Below, piece after piece: positions 1 to 8,174 of a stretch of DNA of 64,000 nucleotides. The stretch covers positions 214,073 to 278,072 of the forward strand of contig DUNO01000008.1 in assembly GCA_012839295.1 (NCBI GenBank). Reading direction: 5' to 3'. A program made the position numbers and the translations under genes. This DNA is from Clostridiales bacterium (GTDB lineage: Bacteria; Bacillota; Clostridia; Lachnospirales; Lachnospiraceae). Position 1 is the stretch's first letter. Each line of letters opens with the position of its first letter. The notes under the pieces are model-generated. The model was not told the DNA's origin. It worked only from the letters and a program-made list of their open reading frames with translations, and ran no database searches.

Positions 1-331
1 GTAACTGGGCAAAGGGAATCGTAAGCAGGAGGGCACGGTTCATAGCCTGGGCGCTTGATGTGGCAAGACCATCGGTAAAAAACTCGATTTCGCCGAATAT
101 GGTCTGATTTGTACAGATTGCCAGGAGCAATGTTTTCCCATTCTTTGCAGTCACACTGATGCTTACCTTACCGGAGTACAGCAGATAGATACAGCTAAGC
201 TGCTCTCCCTGATGAAACAGGTATTCTCCTTTTTCATAGGCGCGGGGCAGGACACACTCCGTGTCAACAAACCCTAATCCATTCGCTGCCAGAAAGTCTC
301 TATGATCCTTGTTTATCTTTAACAGCTTCAT
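1..331 (-). CDS. Crp/Fnr-family regulator, N-terminal part (cut by window edge)
   Basis: The frame is open from an ATG at 331 to the window edge, giving 110 residues. It reads as the cyclic-nucleotide-binding beta-barrel of a Crp/Fnr regulator: YEKGEYLFHQGEQLSCIYLL then YSGKVSISV and, later, FGEIEFFTDG, the usual barrel landmarks. The helix-turn-helix half lies outside the window. An AGGAGG sequence 8 bases upstream fixes the start. It is divergent from the membrane-protein pair at 461, and a 16-bp palindrome between them is a plausible own operator. The effector cannot be told from the sequence. Confidence 0.85.
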   Translation of the reverse strand, partial: MKLLKINKDHRDFLAANGLGFVDTECVLPRAYEKGEYLFHQGEQLSCIYLLYSGKVSISVTAKNGKTLLLAICTNQTIFGEIEFFTDGLATSSAQAMNRALLLTIPFAQL

Positions 332-363
332 TATAATCCCCCTCCTTAAAATATTAAAGCAAT

Positions 364-379
364 TATGACATATGTCATA
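364..379. promoter_or_regulatory. Candidate Crp/Fnr operator palindrome
   Basis: TATGACATATGTCATA is a perfect 16-bp inverted repeat. Read as TATGA-N6-TCATA it has the exact geometry of Crp/Fnr sites (5-bp half sites, 6-bp spacer). It lies between the partial Crp/Fnr gene and the YdcZ-like pair, so it may serve self-regulation and control of the transporters. The function is inferred from layout only. Confidence 0.45.
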
Positions 380-460
380 TTTATTTTCAATGGCATTCTA
401 TAGAATTAGGCTGCGGACTAATTATGAATACAAAACAAATCAAATCCGGGAGGGATTACC

Positions 461-883
461 ATGTATAATTCTCTATCTATTTTTATTGGTGCCTTAATTG
501 CAGCCATGGTCGTATTAAACGGAGAGCTTTCGTCAATTGCCGGGAGCTATCCTGCTACGGTCATCATCCATATTGTTGGCTTACTTCTCAGTCTTGTGCT
601 TTTAATTATTAAGCGGGGAAAGAGAAAATCACCGGCAAAAATCCCGTTCCCTTTCTATCTGGGGGGAGTAGTCGGCGTGGGCACAACGCTGTTCACTAAT
701 CTGGCCTTTGGTAATATCAGCATTTCAGCCATCCTCGCCCTTAGCCTGCTGGGAGAAAGTGTAACCGCATTGTTCATTGACCAGTACGGTCTGTTCGGTT
801 CCGTAATCCGGAGGATTAACAGGCGGAAGATCGTTGGACTGCTATGGATTATTGCAGGTATTTCTGTAATGATCATTTTTTGA
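461..883 (+). CDS. Small YdcZ-type (DUF606) membrane transporter subunit
   Basis: This is a 140-aa very hydrophobic protein with about four to five membrane segments (near residues 5-25, 33-50, 65-85, 85-105 and 122-140). The pattern NGELSSIAGSYPATVIIHIVG matches the YdcZ/DUF606 branch of the drug/metabolite transporter superfamily, whose members are half-size and often encoded as pairs. The next gene, 13 bp downstream, is a second copy of the same fold, so the two may form a heterodimeric carrier. The substrate is unknown. A GGGAGG ribosome binding site precedes the ATG. Confidence 0.75.
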   Translation: MYNSLSIFIGALIAAMVVLNGELSSIAGSYPATVIIHIVGLLLSLVLLIIKRGKRKSPAKIPFPFYLGGVVGVGTTLFTNLAFGNISISAILALSLLGESVTALFIDQYGLFGSVIRRINRRKIVGLLWIIAGISVMIIF

Positions 884-896
884 AAGGGGGATATCA

Positions 897-1325
897 ATGT
901 ATTTGGCCATTCTTTTTGCCTTCCTGACAGGTGTTACAAAGGTTGTGTCCAGGACGATTAATGCAAAGCTCTCCGCAGAAACGGGAACCTTAAGGAGCAC
1001 TGTCTATAATTTCGTCTTCGGGCTCCTTACCTCCTGCCTGTTAATGCTTTTTACAAATACCTTCCGTTTTTACGGCCAGCTGCCTGGGATAAAGGGCTGG
1101 ATGCTGTTAGGGGGAATCCTGGGCGTTGCCGTTGTTTTCCTCCTCAATGTAGGAGTTGCAAAAATTCCGGCCATTAATATGACCCTGCTTTTATTTGTTG
1201 GCCAAATGATCGCTGCCCTGCTCCTGGATGCCTTTCTCACCGGAAGCTTTTCCTTTGCAAGGCTTGTGGGGGTAGCTCTCGTAACCTTTGGGCTGATCGT
1301 TATATTATCCGATAAGAAATCTTGA
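897..1325 (+). CDS. Second YdcZ-type (DUF606) membrane transporter subunit
   Basis: This 142-aa integral membrane protein is homologous in layout to the gene before it: an N-terminal TGVTKVVSRTINAKLSAETG stretch followed by helices near residues 35-53, 68-88, 92-112 and 120-138. Paired half-size DUF606 proteins are typical of this family. An AAGGGGG site 6-7 bases before the ATG supports this start, and the 13-bp spacing suggests co-transcription with the first subunit. The transported compound cannot be inferred. Confidence 0.75.
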   Translation: MYLAILFAFLTGVTKVVSRTINAKLSAETGTLRSTVYNFVFGLLTSCLLMLFTNTFRFYGQLPGIKGWMLLGGILGVAVVFLLNVGVAKIPAINMTLLLFVGQMIAALLLDAFLTGSFSFARLVGVALVTFGLIVILSDKKS

Positions 1326-1394
1326 ATAAAAGCTTGAATCTTCCACCTCCATCCATTACAATATACAAAAATACCATCCCAAAGGAGGATCCCT

Positions 1395-1682
1395 ATGTTA
1401 GCCGTATACGCAAAATGTATTGTAGTAGAAAAAAATGTTGACCAATTTCTTGAATGTGCAAAGCCATTAATCGAGGAAACCCGGAAGGAACCGGGAAATA
1501 TCAGCTATGAACTGGTCCGTGGTATCGATAACAGGAGTTTATTTGCTTTTGTTGAGAAGTGGGAAACCCAGGAAAGCCTGGACGCCCATATGAAAACCAG
1601 CCATTTTAAGACAATCCTTCCGAAGCTGCAGGTATTATCCGTTGGCGATACGGAGATCGCTGTACATGAGGTGGTGATATAA
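1395..1682 (+). CDS. Antibiotic-biosynthesis-monooxygenase-fold protein (YgiN-like)
   Basis: This 95-aa single-domain protein has the dimeric ferredoxin-like ABM fold: AVYAKCIVVEKNVDQFLE at the start, then EPGNISYELVRG, FVEKWETQESLDAHMKTSHF and a final beta strand. The central W-E-x-Q-x-x-L-x-x-H-x-x-x-x-H-F signature is clear. Members include quinol monooxygenases and many uncharacterised stress proteins; the exact substrate is unknown. A strong AAAGGAGG site precedes the ATG. It probably belongs to the transcription unit starting at 461. Confidence 0.8.
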   Translation: MLAVYAKCIVVEKNVDQFLECAKPLIEETRKEPGNISYELVRGIDNRSLFAFVEKWETQESLDAHMKTSHFKTILPKLQVLSVGDTEIAVHEVVI

Positions 1683-1770
1683 AGCAGGAGTTGCCCCGAA
1701 ACAAACTGCAATTTACTCTGCCCCGACAAAAACCCTTTATTACCTACCTGGGCTTTATCGGAGCTCCCTG

Positions 1771-2025
1771 GCTCACCCCCTGGCTTCCCGGCCCGAGGTC
1801 TCCCTGGGGGAATTAAGGCAGGAGCATTTTATCCTGATGAATAAGCACATCAGTATCCACTCCCTATGTATCAATGCATGTATAGAAAGCGGCTTCACGC
1901 CAAATATCCTTCGGACAGCGCGGGTGGAATCGATTCTGGGTGCCGTAGCTGAAAATGAAGCAGTCAGCCTCCTCATGAAAAGAAATATCGGGGTTTTTCT
2001 TCATGAGAAGGTTGCAATTATTCCA
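1771..2025 (+). pseudogene. LysR-family regulator relic (effector-binding domain fragment)
   Basis: One frame reads AHPLASRPEVSLGELRQEHF, then a segment with FTPNILRTARVESILGAVAE and AVSLLMKRNIGVFL. This is the typical middle of a LysR effector-binding domain (HPLA..., GFTPNI, VxxGxAVSLL pattern). The DNA-binding N-terminus, the first half of the effector domain and the C-terminus are missing. Homology stops at about 2025, a few bases inside the 3' end of the opposite Crp/Fnr gene. A deletion seems to have joined a broken LysR gene to that gene's tail. It is not a functional gene. Confidence 0.7.
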
Positions 2026-2707
2026 GGAAATGCGCCAATGCTTCCTTATTCATCAGCTTAAAGCTGTTCCCATAAAAATCGATCAACCCCTCCTCCTTCA
2101 TCCTTGCCAGCTCGCGGCACATGGAGGTGCGGGATACATTCAGGTAATCTGCCAGCTCTGTGCGGTTCAGCATTATTTGGAACATATTGCTGCTGCGTTC
2201 ATTCGCTTCATTTAACAGAAAGCTGGTGATCTTCTCCCTCATGCCCTTTAAAGTCAAAAGCTCCAGTTTACGGTTCAAGTTAACATTCTTCTCCCCGAGC
2301 ACCACCATCATATTCTGTATCAGGCTTACATGGAAGGAGCAGCTGTTGCCGCAGGATTTAATGATTCTCTCATAGGGAATAAATAAAATCTTCGCCATCT
2401 CCTTGACCCTCACAGTAACTGGGGAAATCCGGCGTGCCGTACATACAATCCCCTCTGCAAACATGTCGGAGGTTCCCAAGAATGCAACAATATGCTTATT
2501 TCCGGCCAAATTCTCCTTCATAACCTCAACCATCCCTGACAATACGATCCCCACCTGGTTTACCTGGTCACCGGAAAAGAATATATATTCCTCCGCCTTA
2601 AAGCTCTTTGTCTGTGCTCCCAGGCATTGTACCAGGGATTCAATTTCCCTGTCCCCCATTTTACGAAATAAGGCACAGTTTTTTAGAACAGCATAATCCA
2701 GCTCCAC
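2018..2707 (-). CDS. Crp/Fnr-family transcription regulator
   Basis: This 229-aa protein is full length for the family. Residues about 10-120 form the nucleotide-binding-like barrel (KAEEYIFFSGDQVNQVGIVL, VAFLGTSDMFAEG), followed by a dimer helix and a winged helix-turn-helix at about 150-225 (LNRTELADYLNVSRTSMCRE recognition region). The start is a GTG with an AAGGAG site 6 bases upstream. It lies divergently next to hcp. Crp/Fnr regulators of this position (HcpR-like) often control hcp in response to NO or redox signals, so it is the likely regulator of hcp. That assignment is inference. Confidence 0.85.
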   Translation of the reverse strand: MELDYAVLKNCALFRKMGDREIESLVQCLGAQTKSFKAEEYIFFSGDQVNQVGIVLSGMVEVMKENLAGNKHIVAFLGTSDMFAEGIVCTARRISPVTVRVKEMAKILFIPYERIIKSCGNSCSFHVSLIQNMMVVLGEKNVNLNRKLELLTLKGMREKITSFLLNEANERSSNMFQIMLNRTELADYLNVSRTSMCRELARMKEEGLIDFYGNSFKLMNKEALAHFLE

Positions 2708-2875
2708 TTTCGTCTCCTTCCTACCTGAACATGCCTAACAGTCATTGTACCGTTCTGAATGCTCTGCATAAGCAGTTTTCAGACATGCTCTGATCGCTCC
2801 AATCAAGCTCTTTACCATTGGTAGCTTCCTAATTTATCCCCGCTTAATAATTAACTTAGAAATTCTTTTTCAATT

Positions 2876-2918
2876 TGTAGCTCAAGCTACACTTTTAATT
2901 ATGTAACTGTATTATACT
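2876..2918 (+). promoter_or_regulatory. Candidate Crp/Fnr operator and -10 element for hcp
   Basis: TGTAGCTCAAGCTACA (2876-2891) is an inverted repeat of TGTAG-N6-CTACA form, the geometry of Crp/Fnr sites. A TATACT box lies at 2913-2918 with no good -35 (CACTTT). If transcription starts near 2925, the operator is centred at -41.5, the standard class II activator position. A second TATAAT at 2986-2991 could also be used. The regulator encoded divergently at 2018-2707 is the natural candidate to bind. Confidence 0.5.
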
Positions 2919-3028
2919 CATCTTGTTTCCAGGAAGTCAATAAAAAGAGATTACAATTCTTCCCCAGGAACTATAAAATTTATTTTATAATAGACCAATT
3001 AAAAATTTTAATTATAAGGAGAATGGAT

Positions 3029-4669
3029 ATGGAAAACAAGATGTTTTGTTATCAATGTCAAGAAACCGCAGGCTGCACTGGTTGTACCAAGGCCGGCGTA
3101 TGTGGTAAGTCCCCGGAATTAGCAAAAATCCAGGATTTATTAATCTACACTACAAAGGGCTTAAGCGCTGTAACTACTGCTCTCAGGGCACAGGGTGAAG
3201 CAGTTTATGCCGATGTAAACCACTACGTTACCATCAACCTGTTCACAACCATCACAAATGCAAACTTTGATAATGAGATTTTCTATAAGAGAATTGAGAA
3301 GACCCTTGAGATCAAAAACAAGCTGCTTGCTAATGTAAAAGATACCGCTTCCCTCCCAGAGGCTGCATTATGGAGCACTACCTCAAGAGAAGAGATGGAT
3401 GAAAAATCTGCCGTTGTAGGTGTTCTTGCTACTGAAAACGAGGACGTAAGAAGCCTCCGTGAATTAATTATCTACGGTTTAAAGGGTATGGCTGCTTACT
3501 TAAAGCATGCAAATGAATTAAAATATGACAGCGAAGAGGTTTGTGCCTTCATGCAGAGAGCTCTTGCAGCAACTTTGGATGACAGCTTAAGTGCAGATGA
3601 TTTAGTTGCATTAACTCTGGAGACCGGTAAATTCGGCGTTGACGGTATGGCTCTGCTTGATTCCGCTAATACAGGAACCTATGGAAATCCTGAGATTACA
3701 AAGGTTAACCTGGGCGTTGGCACAAGACCTGGTATCTTAGTTTCCGGACATGATTTAAGAGACTTAGAGCAGCTGTTAGAGCAGACAAAGGGCACCGGCG
3801 TTGATGTATACACCCACTCCGAGATGCTTCCTGCCCACTACTATCCTGCCTTTAAGAAATATGACAACTTTGTCGGTAACTACGGTAATGCATGGTGGAA
3901 GCAGAAGGAAGAATTCGAATCCTTCCGTGGCCCGATCCTCATGACAACAAACTGCGTAGTTCCTCCCGCAGCTTCCTATAAGGACCGGTTATTTACTACA
4001 GGCGCTGCTGGTGTTACTGGCTGTACACATATTGACAAGGATGAGGACGGCATTAAGGACTTCTCCCAGATTATCGAATTAGCTAAGACCTGCGAAGCTC
4101 CAGTTGAATTGGAAAAGGGTGAAATCGTCGGCGGTTTCGCACACAACCAGGTACTTGCCCTTGCAGACGCTGTAGTTGGAGCAGTAAAATCCGGCGCAAT
4201 CAAGAAATTCTTTGTTATGGCCGGCTGTGACGGACGTCAGAAGGCTAGAAATTACTATACCGACTTTGCCAAGGCTCTTCCGAAGGATACCGTTATCCTT
4301 ACAGCAGGCTGTGCAAAGTATAAATACAACAAGCTTGATTTAGGTGATATCGGCGGTATTCCAAGGGTACTGGATGCAGGTCAGTGTAATGACTCCTACT
4401 CCCTAGCTTTAATCGCCCTTAAGTTAAAGGAAGTATTCGAGCTTCAGGATATCAATGAGCTTCCAATCGCCTTCAACATTGCCTGGTATGAGCAGAAGGC
4501 AGTTATCGTACTCCTTGCCCTTCTCTACTTAGGCGTAAAGAACATCCACTTAGGACCCACACTTCCAGCTTTCCTTTCTCCGAATGTGGCAAAGGTTCTC
4601 GTTGAGAACTTCGGTATTGCAGGAATCGGCACTGTAGAAGATGACATCGAATTATTTATGGCTCAATAA
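3029..4669 (+). CDS. hcp: Hydroxylamine reductase / hybrid cluster protein
   Basis: This 546-aa cytoplasmic iron-sulfur enzyme is linked to NO and hydroxylamine detoxification. The N-terminal cysteine cluster [15 protein letters not shown]...GVC should bind the [4Fe-4S] cluster. Hybrid-cluster ligand regions are visible: [54 protein letters not shown] and [11 protein letters not shown]. The AAGGAG at 3016-3021 is only 1 base from the ATG at 3023 but 7 bases from the ATG at 3029, so [10 protein letters not shown] is the likely start. It is followed by an unknown gene and a hemerythrin, which together suggest a nitrosative/oxidative stress unit. Confidence 0.95.
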   Translation: MENKMFCYQCQETAGCTGCTKAGVCGKSPELAKIQDLLIYTTKGLSAVTTALRAQGEAVYADVNHYVTINLFTTITNANFDNEIFYKRIEKTLEIKNKLLANVKDTASLPEAALWSTTSREEMDEKSAVVGVLATENEDVRSLRELIIYGLKGMAAYLKHANELKYDSEEVCAFMQRALAATLDDSLSADDLVALTLETGKFGVDGMALLDSANTGTYGNPEITKVNLGVGTRPGILVSGHDLRDLEQLLEQTKGTGVDVYTHSEMLPAHYYPAFKKYDNFVGNYGNAWWKQKEEFESFRGPILMTTNCVVPPAASYKDRLFTTGAAGVTGCTHIDKDEDGIKDFSQIIELAKTCEAPVELEKGEIVGGFAHNQVLALADAVVGAVKSGAIKKFFVMAGCDGRQKARNYYTDFAKALPKDTVILTAGCAKYKYNKLDLGDIGGIPRVLDAGQCNDSYSLALIALKLKEVFELQDINELPIAFNIAWYEQKAVIVLLALLYLGVKNIHLGPTLPAFLSPNVAKVLVENFGIAGIGTVEDDIELFMAQ

Positions 4670-4711
4670 TTAACATATCCATTCTTTTGTAATAATTCAT
4701 AGTAAAAAAGG

Positions 4712-4762
4712 AAAATCTACCGGGTAAGGACATAGATCAATACATTTTACCCGGTAGATTTT
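4712..4762 (+). terminator. Stem-loop terminator after hcp
   Basis: Perfect 16-base arms (4712-4727 and 4747-4762, core TCTACCGGGTAA) are separated by a 19-base loop, with A-rich sequence before and TTTTATTCTT after. It is a likely intrinsic terminator or partial terminator, lowering but perhaps not abolishing readthrough from hcp into the two following genes. Confidence 0.75.
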
Positions 4763-4821
4763 ATTCTTAACAGGTGAGCCGCCTTCCAGGCCGGCTCCTG
4801 GCATTAAAAGGAGGAAGTGCA

Positions 4822-5430
4822 ATGAGTGCATTTTTAGGCCCAATCCATTATTGGCTTTATAACAAAATACAGCAGCAGCAAGCAATCGTAGATGAACTCT
4901 ATGCTTTAGGTGAGAAGAATGCCCTCTCCCTGGAGGCAGAATGTAATAACCTCTTCGGTACCTTTGAAAATAAACCCCTTGAGGAAATGATTGACCACGG
5001 CAATATCCATGGGTGGCTCCAGGAGCGTGTATCCCAGGTTGAATATAAATATGCTTATTGTATCACAAAGCTGTTAGAAAAGGATCCACAGCTGAAGGCT
5101 TCCGTCACCAATATCGTAGCAAACAACGGTACAAACCTGGCAATTACCATGAAGGAATATTCACTGGATGCCGCAGGGGTGTTCAAGGTGATTGAAGACA
5201 ATCTTTTAGACGGCATGCCCTGTGACCATGCTAACCGGGTGCTCAAAAAGAGCGCGGACCAGGTAATCTGGGTTCGGAACCTCTGTGTCCACAGCCCTTA
5301 TTGGGAAGAACTCGGCGGCGACATCAATATTTATTATGAGCTGCGTGATGCCTGGATCAGCGCCTTAGTCAAGGAGCTTGGCTTTAACTTTGAAAAGCCG
5401 GATGAAATTACTTATTTAATTGTAGCTTAA
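4822..5430 (+). CDS. Conserved-looking protein of unknown function, hcp/hemerythrin neighbour
   Basis: This 202-aa soluble protein has no family I recognise. It is mainly helical (HYWLYNKIQQQQAIVDELYA, then alternating acidic and hydrophobic helices) and has no signal peptide or membrane segment. Histidines and acidic residues are frequent (GPIHYW, MIDHGNIHGW, PCDHANRV, CVHSPYWEE), so metal or heme binding is possible but not shown. The ATG at 4822 has an AAAGGAGG site; an earlier in-frame ATG at 4774 lacks one. Its place between hcp and hemerythrin suggests a role in the same stress response. Confidence 0.75.
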   Translation: MSAFLGPIHYWLYNKIQQQQAIVDELYALGEKNALSLEAECNNLFGTFENKPLEEMIDHGNIHGWLQERVSQVEYKYAYCITKLLEKDPQLKASVTNIVANNGTNLAITMKEYSLDAAGVFKVIEDNLLDGMPCDHANRVLKKSADQVIWVRNLCVHSPYWEELGGDINIYYELRDAWISALVKELGFNFEKPDEITYLIVA

Positions 5431-5462
5431 GCTTCATATACCCATAGATCGGAGGTAAAGCC

Positions 5463-6017
5463 ATGAACAGTATTCAATTAATGATGGAGGAACACCAATA
5501 TATCCTGCGCATGCTGGCCGTTGTCCGCAAGGCCTGCTACCGTGTAATGAAGGGTGAGGATATCAATTATGAGGATTTTAATAAAATGATAGACTTTATC
5601 CGTAATTACGCAGATGCCCACCACCATGGCAAGGAAGAAAAAATGCTATTTAATGAGATGGTGGTCCATTTAGGAAGCCTGGGTAATAAACTGATCACCC
5701 ATGGAATGTTAGTAGAGCATGATTCCGGAAGACTATTTATCAAGGAATTGGACGAAGCCCTGATGCGTGTCAAGGCCGGTGATGAGGAGAGCAGGCTGGA
5801 TGTCATTGCGAATGCCATCAGCTATACCCATCTCTTAAAACGGCATATTGAGAAAGAGGATACTGTGGTTTATACCTTTGCAGAGCGTCAGCTGTCGCCG
5901 GATATTATAGAAAAGGTGAACCGGGAAACCGTTGATTTTGAAGCTGCTGCCACCCAAAAGGGAACCCAGCAGAAATATACGGATCTAGTGAAAGAGCTAG
6001 AAGAAAAATACCAATAA
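5463..6017 (+). CDS. Hemerythrin HHE-domain protein
   Basis: This 184-aa four-helix protein has the di-iron ligand set of the hemerythrin family: EEH in helix 1 (about residues 10-12), HHHGKEE (about 55-61), GMLVEHD (about 79-85) and HLLKRHIEKED (about 123-133). Such proteins bind O2 or NO or act in iron-sulfur repair and redox sensing. A GGAGG site lies 7 bases before the ATG, and 32 bp separate it from the upstream unknown gene. With hcp it makes a coherent nitrosative/oxidative stress unit. Confidence 0.9.
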   Translation: MNSIQLMMEEHQYILRMLAVVRKACYRVMKGEDINYEDFNKMIDFIRNYADAHHHGKEEKMLFNEMVVHLGSLGNKLITHGMLVEHDSGRLFIKELDEALMRVKAGDEESRLDVIANAISYTHLLKRHIEKEDTVVYTFAERQLSPDIIEKVNRETVDFEAAATQKGTQQKYTDLVKELEEKYQ

Positions 6018-6042
6018 CTCCTCTATTTTACTTCCCCTTATT

Positions 6043-6103
6043 AAGGAAAGGATGAAGGGAATTGCATGATTACCATTTTTGCAATTCCCTTCATCCTTTC
6101 CTT
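6043..6103. terminator. Bidirectional terminator between hemerythrin and chemoreceptor
   Basis: Perfect 24-base arms (6043-6066 and 6080-6103, core AAGGATGAAGGGAATTGCA) enclose a 13-base loop, with a T run on the right side and A-rich flank on the left. It can terminate both the rightward hemerythrin unit and the leftward chemoreceptor gene, which ends at 6109. Confidence 0.85.
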
Positions 6104-6108
6104 TTTAA

Positions 6109-7902
6109 TTATACGGTAAACCCGGCTATTTCCTCCTGTAACTGTACCGAGCTTTCCCTTGCTACTTCAACCTGCTCCGTTACTCCTGCGGACTTATCGG
6201 TAACATCGGCAATTTTCTCCGCAATGTCCCCGGTGCCCATTGCTCCCTCCGTTGCAGCCTGGGCAACCTCATGCACGGAAACCATAATATGCTCAATGGA
6301 TGCCAGGAGCTCCTCCGAGGTGGCGCTATATTCAGTAATCAGCTCATCTACATAGGCCGCATCCTCCCTATAAGCTTCTGCCACCTCCAGCATCCTTTGC
6401 AGGCTTGAATTAATGTCAGTGGATACAAAATGAAGCAATTCACCGGCACTCTCAGACAGGTTGTCCACCGCTCCCGTTACCTGGGTGGTCACCTCCTGTA
6501 TCCTTCCTACCGCTTCCTTGGATTGATCTGCCAAATGACGTATTTCATTTGCCACAACCGCAAAGCCCTTTCCGCTTTCCCCTGCCCTTGCCGCTTCAAT
6601 GGATGCATTCAAGGCCAGCAGGTTCGTCTGCTCGGTAATGCCCATAATTGCTTCCGTCAGCACCCCGATCTGTTCCACAATCTTTGACTGTTCCAATGCC
6701 CGTCTCAGTCTTTCCTCTATTTCCATGCCTACCGCATTTGCCCTGTCCCTGGAATCCTTCACATCCATCTTTGTATTCTTGGCCCGCTTGCTGATTTCAA
6801 CCACCTGCAGTGCGGCTTCCTGTGATTTTTTTGCAATACTCCGGCTGGCGGCCTCGATCTCACTGGAGGTAGTGGTCATAACCTCCGCTGAGGCTGCTGT
6901 TTCCTCCATGCTTGCCGCAAGCTCCTGGCTGGTAGCTGCTACATCCTCGATACTGGAATTCAGCTCCTTCATAGTCCCGTTGACCTTCTCTACAACTGTT
7001 ATGATCCTGTCCGCCTCAACCTTCGCACTGCCTACCAGCCTTGCAACGGACTCCCTCATGGTCTCAATCTCACTTCCGAGAACGCCGAAATCATCCTTTC
7101 GCTCTGTATATCCCCGAGGTAAGCTTATCTTGAAGTTTCCCTCGGCCAAGGTATTAAAAAATTGGCTCAGAACAGCAAAATCCCGATTCAGTGTCCGCGA
7201 AAAGTAAATTGTTATTGCGACGGATAGGAGGATGGCCGCACCCAGGATAATGCCAAAGCTTGCCATGCTGGAATACAGCGCCTGATCCCCCTGGTTCTTA
7301 AGCTCCTGGATCTCCCGGTCAATATAATCCGTATAATTGCCGGTTCCTATGATCCATTGATAAGGCTCATAGGCCAGGGTATAGCCCCGCTTTGGCAAGG
7401 GCTCCGTCTCGCCTTCCTTCGGGAACCAATAATCCGTAAAACCTCCGTCCTCCTGGCGTCCTGCTGCTATTAAGGCCTTGATAAAGTAAAAATCGTTCAG
7501 ATCCTGTTTTTCCATCCGGTTGGTTCCTTCTGTCTCGCTGCCTAACAGTACCACATTATCCCCTTCATAGGTATCAATCCAGAAATATCCGTTCTCACCA
7601 TAACGGATCTCCCTGACCAGGTCCGCCGCCTGCTTCTTGGCCTCCTCCAGGGTGTATTCTCCCTTTTCCCTTTTTGCATCAATGGTGGCAATTAAGGATA
7701 CCACATTCTGCACCTGGCTCTTTATATTATTATCATAGCTGATCCGTATACTTTTCTCTTCCTCCTCCAATTTCCTCTCATTCTCCACTACCCTCTCATA
7801 GATGGAAAATACGGAGACTATGGCAGTTACTAAGAGCAAAAATACAGATAATAATATTACCTTTGTTCTAACCTTTAGATTTTTTAGGCTGAATCTTCTC
7901 AT
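6109..7902 (-). CDS. Methyl-accepting chemotaxis protein with single Cache sensor
   Basis: This 597-aa membrane chemoreceptor has an N-terminal membrane helix (about residues 14-34). An extracellular single-Cache (sCache_2-like) domain follows (about 35-190: YGENGYFWIDTYEGDNVV, GYTLAYEPYQWIIGTGNY). A second membrane helix lies at about 210-232, then a HAMP-like linker and the signalling hairpin, with its conserved tip [20 protein letters not shown] and [15 protein letters not shown]. Cache domains of this type commonly sense small organic acids. A GGGAGG site selects the ATG at 7902 (MRRFSLKNL) over an upstream ATG at 7935. Confidence 0.93.
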   Translation of the reverse strand: MRRFSLKNLKVRTKVILLSVFLLLVTAIVSVFSIYERVVENERKLEEEEKSIRISYDNNIKSQVQNVVSLIATIDAKREKGEYTLEEAKKQAADLVREIRYGENGYFWIDTYEGDNVVLLGSETEGTNRMEKQDLNDFYFIKALIAAGRQEDGGFTDYWFPKEGETEPLPKRGYTLAYEPYQWIIGTGNYTDYIDREIQELKNQGDQALYSSMASFGIILGAAILLSVAITIYFSRTLNRDFAVLSQFFNTLAEGNFKISLPRGYTERKDDFGVLGSEIETMRESVARLVGSAKVEADRIITVVEKVNGTMKELNSSIEDVAATSQELAASMEETAASAEVMTTTSSEIEAASRSIAKKSQEAALQVVEISKRAKNTKMDVKDSRDRANAVGMEIEERLRRALEQSKIVEQIGVLTEAIMGITEQTNLLALNASIEAARAGESGKGFAVVANEIRHLADQSKEAVGRIQEVTTQVTGAVDNLSESAGELLHFVSTDINSSLQRMLEVAEAYREDAAYVDELITEYSATSEELLASIEHIMVSVHEVAQAATEGAMGTGDIAEKIADVTDKSAGVTEQVEVARESSVQLQEEIAGFTV

Positions 7903-8016
7903 TTGTAAACCTCCCAATTCTGATAGGAATTTCATTAAAAATAAGCCATATCTGGTTCTTAACTTACTATTATCAATTTTACATTATACTACATCTATTT
8001 TCAATATTTTCTATTA

Positions 8017-8066
8017 AAAAAGAATCCGTAATCACCAGCGGTAGCTGCTGTTTACAGATTCTTTTT
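8017..8066 (-). terminator. Terminator of the sugar operon
   Basis: The arms AAAAAGAATC-GTAA and TTAC-GATTCTTTTT pair over 15 positions with a single mismatch around a 20-base loop. On the leftward strand the stem ends in a run of T. It lies 110 bp past the stop of the aldo/keto reductase, the last gene of the operon. Confidence 0.65.
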
Positions 8067-8174
8067 GGTAACCGGTTTTACGGTGGGTTCTATTTTATAA
8101 CTTCCCTCACGATGTTATTTTCAGCTTTACCGGGATACCGGCCTTTACCCGTCTTTTCTTCCGGTAAAACCTTA

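Noticed and set aside
1837..2061. Reading the LysR fragment as an intact small gene
   Set aside because: The similarity extends upstream of the ATG and breaks off at 2025; the remaining codons to 2061 are antisense to the Crp/Fnr gene, so it is a relic.
3023..3028. ATG at 3023 as the hcp start
   Set aside because: The AAGGAG site would be only one base away; the ATG at 3029 has normal spacing and gives the family's usual N-terminus.
6599..7207. 202-codon frame opposite to the chemoreceptor
   Set aside because: Antisense shadow of the chemoreceptor signalling domain; the leftward gene has all family motifs.
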